From the NCBI RefSeq assembly GCF_946481715.1, contig NZ_CAMLOV010000101.1:1-20052 (forward strand): 20,052 bases of DNA, in the 5' to 3' direction. Of this stretch, positions 1-8,767 are shown piece after piece (position 1 is the stretch's first letter; every line of letters begins with the position of its first letter). The position numbers and the translations under genes were made by a program. Source of the stretch: an uncultured Mucilaginibacter sp. Its GTDB lineage: Bacteria > Bacteroidota > Bacteroidia > Sphingobacteriales > Sphingobacteriaceae. Under the pieces are notes generated by a model. That model was not told where the DNA came from and searched no databases. It saw only the letters and a list, made by a program, of their open reading frames with translations.

Positions 1-1130
1 TCGACTCTGCAGTATTTATTGCTTATTTTATTATGGCATTGCCCGCCGGATATATCATGAAAAAGTTTGGCTACAAAACAGGTATCATAACCGGATTGCT
101 GTTTTTTGCCGTTGGTTGTTTCCTTTTTATCCCGGCAGCCAACACGCAGCAATATGCCCCGTTTTTAGGTGCGTTATTTGTAATAGCCTGCGGCTTAACC
201 ATTCTGGAAACCGCCGCTAATCCCTATATAACCGTTTTGGGCGACCCAAAAAGTGCTACATTCCGGTTAAATTTTGCACAGTCGTTTAACGGGCTTGCGG
301 CAACGCTCGCCCCAATTATTGGTGCTCGGCTTATATTAAATAAAGGCAACACTACTGCTCAACTGGATGTCATGACAGGAGGTGCCCGTAAAATAGCCCT
401 CGCCGCCGAAGCATCAACTGTAAAAACGCCCTATTTTGTTTTGGGCGCCATTCTGGTAGTTATCGCCATCGTTTTTGCGTTTACCAAACTCCCAAAAATT
501 CAAAATAACGATGGGCCTGCAGCGAGTAAAAATATCCTGCACGCATTTAAACATCGCCATTTATCCTGGGGAGTGGTCGCCCAGTTTTTTTATGTAGGTG
601 CCCAGGTATCGGTATTCAGCCTTTTTATTTTATATGCCACACATGCTGCACGGGTATCTGATATAGAGGCGGCTGATTACCTTGGCATATGCGGGGGCGC
701 GTTTCTTGTTGGCCGGTGTGTAGGCACAGCGTTAATGCGGTTTTTCAGATCTGAGAATTTGCTAGCCATCTACGCTATCATCAATATCGCGCTCTGTTTA
801 GTTGCGGTTTTTGCACACGGCATTATTTCGGTTTATACTGTTATTGGTATTTGCTTTTTTATGTCCATCATGTTCCCTACTATTTTTGCACTGGGGATTA
901 AAGACCTAAAAGGCGACACCGAATTTGGCAGCAGCCTCATTATTATGTCTATTGTTGGCGGCGCTATTGTCCCACGTATCTTTGGTTACGTTAGCGACGC
1001 TACGGGCAACATCCAGGCGGGCTATTATGTGCCACTGGTATGCTTTGTTGTAGTAGCATTATTCGGGCTTAAAGGGCATCATGTACGTAAGGTAGAACCA
1101 ACGGAATTAGCTGTCTCCCCTATCCTTTAA
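1..1130 (+). CDS. fucP: L-fucose:H+ symporter FucP, MFS family (5' end missing)
   Basis: This is an inner-membrane major facilitator transporter that probably brings L-fucose into the cytoplasm together with a proton. The reading frame stays open to the left window edge (DSAVFIAYF precedes the first visible Met at 33), so the N-terminus lies outside and the Met at 33 is internal. The visible part has repeated hydrophobic helices and ends in a short polar tail. The stretch ETAANPYITVLG followed by RLNFAQSFNG (codons from about 207) is the signature of the FucP branch. In E. coli FucP the equivalent Glu (E135) is a protonation site, and here it is the codon at 207-209. The next gene, a fucosidase, starts 49 nt downstream, which supports fucose rather than another sugar as substrate. 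Related glucose/galactose MFS carriers (GluP) share part of the motif, so sugar specificity is an inference. Confidence 0.88.
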   Translation, partial: DSAVFIAYFIMALPAGYIMKKFGYKTGIITGLLFFAVGCFLFIPAANTQQYAPFLGALFVIACGLTILETAANPYITVLGDPKSATFRLNFAQSFNGLAATLAPIIGARLILNKGNTTAQLDVMTGGARKIALAAEASTVKTPYFVLGAILVVIAIVFAFTKLPKIQNNDGPAASKNILHAFKHRHLSWGVVAQFFYVGAQVSVFSLFILYATHAARVSDIEAADYLGICGGAFLVGRCVGTALMRFFRSENLLAIYAIINIALCLVAVFAHGIISVYTVIGICFFMSIMFPTIFALGIKDLKGDTEFGSSLIIMSIVGGAIVPRIFGYVSDATGNIQAGYYVPLVCFVVVALFGLKGHHVRKVEPTELAVSPIL

Positions 1131-1179
1131 TCAGTCATCCTAAATTGATTTTAAATACCAAAACACCCAAAAAATAACC

Positions 1180-2697
<1,518 letters not shown>

Positions 2698-2771
2698 ACA
2701 GTTGAAAGATATAGCCTACCGGAAGTATTTTTTGTAAATGCTAACGCCAGGATAAACCATTGAGCATAACA

Positions 2772-3785
2772 ATGAAGATATTAACTTGTACCAGCCCGGG
2801 GCTTTTAGAATACGGCATTGCGGACATGCCCGAACTGTTGCCTGGCAATGCCCTGGTAAAAATTAAACGGATAGGCATTTGCGGAACCGATCTGCATGCC
2901 TTTGAGGGTACACAACCTTATTTTAGCTATCCGCGCATTTTGGGGCACGAGCTTGCTTGCGAATTAATTGATACCGGAGGGGCCGAAGGCTTTGCAAAAG
3001 GCGAAGCCGTCACCTTTATTCCGTACTACAATTGCGGGGATTGCATCGCCTGCCGATCGGCGAAGCCAAACTGCTGTACCCGCATACAAGTTTGTGGGGT
3101 GCATACCGATGGCGGCATGGCCGAATATATGCAGGTACCCACCCGTTTACTTGTTAAAAGCCAGGGATTAAGTTTTGATGAACTGGCGCTTGTAGAACCA
3201 TTGGCAATTGGCGCGCACGGCGTGCGGAGAGCCGGTGTAACAAAAGGCGAATATGTATTAGTTATGGGTGCCGGCCCAATAGGGTTGGGTGTTATGGAAT
3301 TTGTGCGCCTGGCGGGCGGCAAAGTAATTGCTGCCGATATGAACGAGCAGCGCCTTTTATTTTGCCGCGAAAAGCTAAATGCAGACTTTACCATCAATGT
3401 ACAAACTGAAGATATTGTTGCCCGGTTAAGCCAAATAACCGGCGGAGATATGCCTACTGTAGTGATAGATGCTACCGGTAGCCAAAAAGCTATAAATAAT
3501 GGGTTTTATTATTTGGCGCATGGCGGAAGGTATGTTTTGGTTGGGCTGCAAAAAGGCGACCTTATTGTTAGCCACCCGGAATTTCATAAACGGGAAGCTA
3601 CGCTAATGAGTAGCCGCAATGCAACCCGCGAAGATTTTGAACAAGTGATACAAGCCATTAAAAGCGGGCAAATAAATCCCGCTACTTATATTACCCACCG
3701 CGTTGCATTTGGAGAAGTGAGCGATAAGTTTGAAAGTTGGCTAAACCCGGCCAACGGCGTTATAAAGGCAATGGTGAGCATTTGA
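2772..3785 (+). CDS. Zinc-dependent medium-chain alcohol/sugar dehydrogenase
   Basis: This is a cytoplasmic NAD(P)-dependent dehydrogenase of the medium-chain family, about 337 residues, with no signal peptide. The catalytic zinc ligands are visible as Cys37 (ICGTD), His59-Glu60 (GHE) and Glu142 (VEP). The structural zinc site is Cys88, 91, 94 and 102. The Rossmann motif GAGPIG lies at 166-171. I chose the ATG at 2772 because relatives begin with MK and a short strand. A TTG at 2760 in the same frame is an alternative, with an AGGA at 2749-2752 seven bases upstream of it. The neighbours are a fucosidase and a fucose transporter, so a role in an oxidative fucose pathway is plausible, for example acting on L-fucose, fuconate-derived intermediates or lactaldehyde. 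The substrate cannot be read from the sequence, and sorbitol, threonine or galactitol-phosphate dehydrogenases share the same motifs. Confidence 0.88.
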   Translation: MKILTCTSPGLLEYGIADMPELLPGNALVKIKRIGICGTDLHAFEGTQPYFSYPRILGHELACELIDTGGAEGFAKGEAVTFIPYYNCGDCIACRSAKPNCCTRIQVCGVHTDGGMAEYMQVPTRLLVKSQGLSFDELALVEPLAIGAHGVRRAGVTKGEYVLVMGAGPIGLGVMEFVRLAGGKVIAADMNEQRLLFCREKLNADFTINVQTEDIVARLSQITGGDMPTVVIDATGSQKAINNGFYYLAHGGRYVLVGLQKGDLIVSHPEFHKREATLMSSRNATREDFEQVIQAIKSGQINPATYITHRVAFGEVSDKFESWLNPANGVIKAMVSI

Positions 3786-3949
3786 GCGCAAAAAAAACCT
3801 GAGGGGGTGAATCAATAGGAAACCGTCTATATTAAATTAAAACAGTGCTATTAGCTGGCAATTAATTTTGCCAACGCAACAAATAATGGCATTGCGGGTA
3901 TGCAGAGAATTATTTTTTATTAACTGTCGTTTATACAGTAATATTAGTT

Positions 3950-3957
3950 TATGTTTG
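3950..3957 (+). promoter_or_regulatory. Candidate Bacteroidota -7 promoter element
   Basis: The 8-mer TATGTTTG matches the Bacteroidota -7 consensus TAnnTTTG exactly. It lies about 60 bases before the start codon at 4018, in the AT-rich 232-base gap after the dehydrogenase gene. No convincing -33 TTTG element is seen at the usual 19-21 base spacing, so this could be chance. If real, it drives the four-gene envelope operon separately from the fucose genes. The same gap holds a 6-bp inverted repeat (TGGCAA/TTGCCA, 3856-3873) without a following T run, so no clear terminator for the fucose cluster is seen. Confidence 0.35.
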
Positions 3958-4017
3958 AAAACAAATAATATTACTTGCGTGCTTACCTAATACGCAAATT
4001 TTATTGAAACCTAAATT

Positions 4018-4776
4018 ATGAAGAAGTGGATGTGCCTGCATTTGAACCTGTGCGGCTTATGCTTGTTAACTTTTAATATTGCCTACGGCCAATCTGTTGC
4101 TATAGATAGCAGTGGTAAAAGCGCTGCCGTAAATTATGCCAATGCGCTATATGTAAAGGCAATTGGCCAACAATTACCCCTGAATAACGGCCCTGAATAT
4201 TATTTTTACGATCCCGCAGAGGTAAGAGGTTCGGCATATTTTATGGAAATGCCACACACGCCGGGTAGCGTATATTATGATGGAGAAAAGTACACCGGCG
4301 TGCGCCTGTTGTACGATATTTACAAAGATGAACTGGTAACCATTGATAACCAGTCTGCAAGTTATGTTTTACTCCCGGGGCTAGTGCAAAACTTCGATTT
4401 GCTCGGCCATCACTTTATCAATATTAATACAGATACCCTTGCCAACAATAACGTGATAAAAAATGGCTATTACGATGAATTGTACAGCGGCAGGTCGGCG
4501 GTGTTAACGAAACGCAAAAAGGAAATTCAAAATTATACGTCTTCAGTCGGCGAACTTGCAGCCTACAGTTTTTTCACTACCACAAAAGAAGATTTTTTTA
4601 TCCGTAAAGATAAGGTGTACTATAAGGTGAGCAGCCAGGGCGATGTATTAGATATTTTAAAAGACCGTAAAAGCCAGCTAAAGCAATACATTAAGGCTAA
4701 CAAAATAAAGTACAATAAAAATACCGGAACGGCCTTAGCCAGCATCCTTGCCTATTATGATCAAATAACCAGTTAA
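4018..4776 (+). CDS. Small secreted protein of unknown family, first gene of the receptor operon
   Basis: I do not recognise this 252-residue protein. It begins with a signal peptide (MKKW, a hydrophobic core, cleavage near AYG-QS at residue 25) and has no lipobox Cys, so it is probably a soluble periplasmic or surface protein. The rest has no internal membrane helix. It mixes aromatic-rich segments (PEYYFYDP, VYYDGEKYTG) with a basic, Lys-rich C-terminal part. The order secretion signal, Tyr-rich beta-like segments, then Lys-rich helix is all that can be said. Its stop codon (4774-4776) directly abuts the ATG of the TonB-dependent receptor, implying translational coupling and a shared job. 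It could be a substrate-binding accessory protein or an assembly factor. No function is assigned. Confidence 0.8.
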   Translation: MKKWMCLHLNLCGLCLLTFNIAYGQSVAIDSSGKSAAVNYANALYVKAIGQQLPLNNGPEYYFYDPAEVRGSAYFMEMPHTPGSVYYDGEKYTGVRLLYDIYKDELVTIDNQSASYVLLPGLVQNFDLLGHHFININTDTLANNNVIKNGYYDELYSGRSAVLTKRKKEIQNYTSSVGELAAYSFFTTTKEDFFIRKDKVYYKVSSQGDVLDILKDRKSQLKQYIKANKIKYNKNTGTALASILAYYDQITS

Positions 4777-7548
4777 ATGCAGAAATTTTACCTTTTAAGT
4801 TTTTGTTTTTTGCTTTTGTCTGGCACGCTTGTAGCACAGCAGGGCAATTCGCAACCCATAAGCGGCAGTTATCAAAACGCCACGCTTGAGCAATTTGTAA
4901 CCGACCTGGAGGCCAAAGCCGGCGTTCATTTTTACTACGAGCCTGCCAAATTTGATAGTTTACGGATAACTTTTACTTTAACAGGAAAACCAATTGAAGC
5001 TTTTTTGGCGCAAGCTTTTAACGGAACAGATTCGCATTACACCATCATAAAGCAAAATATATTTTTAACCAAAGGCAAAATATTAAGGCCGCACGTTATA
5101 GCTGGTTTTTTTGAGGCTACGCCGCAGTTGGGTGTTGCCCCTAAAACTGCCGTAGTTGTTGAAGATTACGCAGAAGACAAGGATAAAAAAGTGCCTGATG
5201 CAACTACCGAAAATAAAACTTACGAAATTGGGCTGCGCACCAACACCATAGAACCCGGCAATGCCACTATAGCGGGCTACCTGCGCGATATAAAATCGGG
5301 GGAGCCGATAGTTGGGGCGGCCATTTATAATGCGGCCAACGGCATAGGTGTTGCGTCGGACCAGTTTGGCTATTATTCTATCACATTGCCAAAAGGCAAG
5401 CAAACCCTATCCATAAGGGGGCTGGGCCTTAAAGATACCCGGCGCAATATCATATTATACGGCGACGGCAAATTAAACATCGAGTTGCAGGACAGGGTGA
5501 CCTCGTTGAAAGAGGTGAAAATTTCTGCTGAAAAAGTAGCTAATGTGCGCCGCGTGGAGATGGGCTTAAACAGGGTTGATGTAAAAAGCATTAAACAGGT
5601 GCCAACTGTTTTTGGCGAAGCTGATGTGTTGAGGGTGGTATTAACATTGCCGGGCGTGCAAACGGTGGGCGAGGCTACTACGGGCTTTAACGTACGCGGG
5701 GGCTCGACAGATCAAAACCTTATTTTGCTTAATGACGCTACCATTTACAACCCGGCGCATTTCTTTGGTTTTTTCTCGGCTTTTAACCCCGATATCGTAA
5801 AGGGTATCGAACTTTATAAAAGCAGTATTCCCGAAAAATTTGGCGGGCGCTTGTCATCGGTGTTAGATGTAACTAATCGCGAAGGCAATAAAAAGAAATT
5901 CGCAGGTTCGGCCGGAATAGGCCTTTTAACAAGCAGGTTAAATGTAGAAGGGCCAATTATTAAGGACAAAACATCATTTATCATCGGCGGCCGCACAACG
6001 TATTCCGATTGGCTTTTGAAATTGTTGCCCGATGCTTATAAACATAGTTCGGCATCGTTTTACGACCTTAACCTGGATTTAAGCCATCACCTAAATGAGA
6101 AGAACGATATTTATATTACCGGCTATTTAAGTAAAGATAATTTTAAGTTGAATAGTGATACCGCTTATGGCTACAGCAACAAGAACGCAAACATTAAGTG
6201 GAAGCATAACTTTAATAATAAGTTATTTAGTGTGGTAACCGCAGGCGTAGACGATTATCAGTATAGTATTGCAAGCACCGCTATACCGCTTAACGCCTAT
6301 AGGTTGAAGTTTGCCGTAAACCAAACAAATTTTAAAACGGATTTTAAATATTTTTTAAACCCCGCACATAGCATAAGCTTTGGCATAGGCGGTATTTACT
6401 ATAAAGTGCACCCTGGCGATTTTACACCTAACAGTAGTACATCATTAGCACAATCGGAAACCGTTGCGCAAGAGCAAGCACTGGAAAGCGCGATGTATAT
6501 TGGCGACAAGTTTGATATCACACCAGACCTTTCTTTAAACGTAGGGCTACGCTATTCCATTTATAATTACCTGGGGCCACAAACGGTAAATAACTACGCC
6601 CCTAATTTACCCAGGATAGATGCCAATATATTGGATAGCACCACTTATAAAAAAGGGCAACTGATCAATACCTACCATGGGCCGGAAATCAGGGTGTCTA
6701 TGCGTTATAACCTCGGCGATAATACATCGGTAAAGGCAAGCTATAACACTTTGCGCCAATACCTGCACATGTTATCTAATACCACCGCCATCTCGCCTAC
6801 CGATGTATACAAACTAAGCAGCCCCAATATAAGGCCTCAATATGGGCAGCAGGTGTCTCTCGGTATTTATAGAAATGCTAAAGCCAATACGATAGAAACT
6901 TCGGTAGAGGTTTATTACAAAACAATTAAAGATTACCTCGATTATAAAAGCGGTGCTGTGTTGCTATTAAACCACGCTGTTGAACAGGATGTATTAAGCA
7001 CCCGGGGCAAAGCTTACGGCGTTGAGTTTTTGTTGCGCAAAAATGTGGGCAAGTTAAACGGCTGGATGAGCTACACCTATTCGCGCACATTTTTAAAGCA
7101 GGATGATCCCAACGCGGGAGAACTGATCAACGATGGTGCTTACTATCCGGCTAATTATGATAAGCCGCACAACTTTAATTTTACGGGTAATTACCGCTTT
7201 AGCCACCGTTTTAGCGTCTCGTTAAATGTAGCTTACAGCACGGGCAGGCCAATAACATTGCCCGTGTCGAAGTATGAATATGGCGGATCGGAACGGGTAA
7301 ATTATTCCGACAGGAATTTATACCGCATCCCCGATTACTTCCGGACTGATTTTTCGATGAATATTGAAGGTAACCATAAGGTGCACCAGTTAACGCATAA
7401 TTCCTGGACCATCGGGGTTTATAACCTCACCGGCAGGGCCAACGCGTATTCAACGTTTTTTACCGAACAGGGCGGCAGTATAAATGGCTACAAACTATCC
7501 ATTTTTGCTAAGCCTATTCCGTTTGTTAACTATAATATAAGGTTTTAA
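4777..7548 (+). CDS. TonB-dependent outer-membrane receptor with STN, carboxypeptidase-like and plug domains
   Basis: This 923-residue outer-membrane transporter takes energy from TonB-ExbBD to import a substrate too large for porins. A signal peptide (cleavage near LVA-QQ, residue 20) is followed by an STN (secretin/TonB short N-terminal) domain at about 31-98. A polar linker follows at about 110-160, then a carboxypeptidase-D-like regulatory domain at about 163-247 (AGYLRDIKSGEPIVGAAIY). The plug lies at about 262-366, with FNVRGGSTDQNLILLNDATI as its clearest motif. The rest is beta-barrel ending in aromatic FVNYNIRF, the usual C-terminal assembly signal. It is shorter than SusC proteins and its partner is a DUF4249 protein, not SusD, so it is not a standard polysaccharide system. 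An STN domain normally signals to a FecR-type anti-sigma factor, but none is in the window. The substrate is unknown. Confidence 0.92.
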   Translation: MQKFYLLSFCFLLLSGTLVAQQGNSQPISGSYQNATLEQFVTDLEAKAGVHFYYEPAKFDSLRITFTLTGKPIEAFLAQAFNGTDSHYTIIKQNIFLTKGKILRPHVIAGFFEATPQLGVAPKTAVVVEDYAEDKDKKVPDATTENKTYEIGLRTNTIEPGNATIAGYLRDIKSGEPIVGAAIYNAANGIGVASDQFGYYSITLPKGKQTLSIRGLGLKDTRRNIILYGDGKLNIELQDRVTSLKEVKISAEKVANVRRVEMGLNRVDVKSIKQVPTVFGEADVLRVVLTLPGVQTVGEATTGFNVRGGSTDQNLILLNDATIYNPAHFFGFFSAFNPDIVKGIELYKSSIPEKFGGRLSSVLDVTNREGNKKKFAGSAGIGLLTSRLNVEGPIIKDKTSFIIGGRTTYSDWLLKLLPDAYKHSSASFYDLNLDLSHHLNEKNDIYITGYLSKDNFKLNSDTAYGYSNKNANIKWKHNFNNKLFSVVTAGVDDYQYSIASTAIPLNAYRLKFAVNQTNFKTDFKYFLNPAHSISFGIGGIYYKVHPGDFTPNSSTSLAQSETVAQEQALESAMYIGDKFDITPDLSLNVGLRYSIYNYLGPQTVNNYAPNLPRIDANILDSTTYKKGQLINTYHGPEIRVSMRYNLGDNTSVKASYNTLRQYLHMLSNTTAISPTDVYKLSSPNIRPQYGQQVSLGIYRNAKANTIETSVEVYYKTIKDYLDYKSGAVLLLNHAVEQDVLSTRGKAYGVEFLLRKNVGKLNGWMSYTYSRTFLKQDDPNAGELINDGAYYPANYDKPHNFNFTGNYRFSHRFSVSLNVAYSTGRPITLPVSKYEYGGSERVNYSDRNLYRIPDYFRTDFSMNIEGNHKVHQLTHNSWTIGVYNLTGRANAYSTFFTEQGGSINGYKLSIFAKPIPFVNYNIRF

Positions 7549-7562
7549 TAGGGTGTGGAAAT

Positions 7563-8762
7563 ATGAAAATTACAATTAAAACAATATACATAACACTGGG
7601 CATAGTAGCTATAGCATTGGTTTACGTGCGTTGCAAGCAATCTTATGTACCGCCAAACAGTTCAACCAATACCAAAACCTTAGTGATTGAGGGCTTTATA
7701 AATACCGGTGGCGATTCTACCATTTTCCGGCTTACCCGAAGCATAAAACTCACCGACATGGGCAAGGCGCCGGGCGAATTGAATGCAAAGGTCGCAGTAG
7801 AAACGGATAATAACACTGTATACCCTTTACAAGAAAAAGGAAACGGCTATTACGCCACCCCTGCGCTAAATGCAGCGCCCAATAGTAAGTACAGGTTAAC
7901 CATAATTACAGCCGATAATAAAACCTACCAATCGGATTTTGTAGCGCCGAAAAATTCACCGGCGATAGATAGTATTAATTTTGAAGTAAAAGCCAATGGG
8001 GTACAGGTATATTCGGCTACGCACGATGCAACCAATAACACGCGCTACTACCGCTGGGATTTTAATGAAGCCTGGATAATATACGCAAACTATCGTTCGG
8101 TTAGCGAGGCGGTCAAGATCCCAAAAGATACCATCATTAACCGGACAACTGAACACCAGATATATACCTGCTGGGCCTTCGACCGCTCAAGCAGTGTTGT
8201 AATAAATTCATCCGCAAAATTAAGCCAGGATGTAATTGTGCATAATCCTGTTGCTTTTGTGGCTTCCAATTCAGAAAAACTGAGGAGAGAGTATAGCATC
8301 GGGTTAAAACAATATGCGCTCACCAAGGAAGCTTTTAATTACTGGCAAAGCTTAAAGAAAAACACCGAACAGTTGGGTAGCATATTTGATGCCCAGCCAT
8401 CACAGCTCAAAGGTAATATTCATTCGGTAAGCGATCCAAATGAGCAGGTTTTGGGATTCGTAAGCGCGGGTGCCACCTCATCCCTGCGCGCTTTTTTAGG
8501 CTATTCGAAGATACCGGCCCTATGGTCCTTGACGATTGGTTTACCGTACGATTATTGCAAACTGGATACTTTTTATTTTAAAAACCCTAAAACAGGCGCC
8601 AATGATGTTTTGGGCTTTTACACCAGCAGTGCATTGCCGATACAGCCTGTATATGCGCCGTTTGTAGGACTGGTAGGTTATTCGGCCTCGTCGGCATTTT
8701 GCGCGGATTGCCGTTTTAGGGGTACTAACAAACGGCCCGACTATTGGATAGATGTAGATTAA
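7563..8762 (+). CDS. DUF4249 family envelope protein, probable lipoprotein partner of the receptor
   Basis: The 399-residue protein fits the DUF4249 family. It has an N-terminal hydrophobic segment with a Cys at residue 24, a conserved LVIEGFINTGGDSTIFRLTRS strand region near residue 40 and a Cys-rich C-terminus (FCADCRF). DUF4249 proteins are commonly encoded next to TonB-dependent receptors in Bacteroidota and are thought to sit at the outer membrane, but no activity is known to me. The N-terminal signal YVRC is odd: a lipobox normally has Gly, Ala or Ser just before the Cys and here it is Arg, so lipidation is uncertain. The gene starts 14 bases after the receptor stop and ends 5 bases before the next ATG. 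This spacing places it in the same operon, probably as the surface or plug-side partner of the receptor, much as SusD serves SusC. Confidence 0.82.
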   Translation: MKITIKTIYITLGIVAIALVYVRCKQSYVPPNSSTNTKTLVIEGFINTGGDSTIFRLTRSIKLTDMGKAPGELNAKVAVETDNNTVYPLQEKGNGYYATPALNAAPNSKYRLTIITADNKTYQSDFVAPKNSPAIDSINFEVKANGVQVYSATHDATNNTRYYRWDFNEAWIIYANYRSVSEAVKIPKDTIINRTTEHQIYTCWAFDRSSSVVINSSAKLSQDVIVHNPVAFVASNSEKLRREYSIGLKQYALTKEAFNYWQSLKKNTEQLGSIFDAQPSQLKGNIHSVSDPNEQVLGFVSAGATSSLRAFLGYSKIPALWSLTIGLPYDYCKLDTFYFKNPKTGANDVLGFYTSSALPIQPVYAPFVGLVGYSASSAFCADCRFRGTNKRPDYWIDVD

Positions 8763-8767
8763 CTAAA

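Noticed and set aside
2760..2771. TTG start for the zinc dehydrogenase, with an AGGA at 2749-2752 seven bases upstream
   Set aside because: Relatives begin with the MK segment at 2772, and Bacteroidota depend little on Shine-Dalgarno sites, so the ATG at 2772 was preferred. The TTG start is not excluded.
3856..3873. Inverted repeat TGGCAA/TTGCCA after the dehydrogenase gene as a terminator
   Set aside because: The stem is only 6 bp and no T run follows, so termination is not supported.
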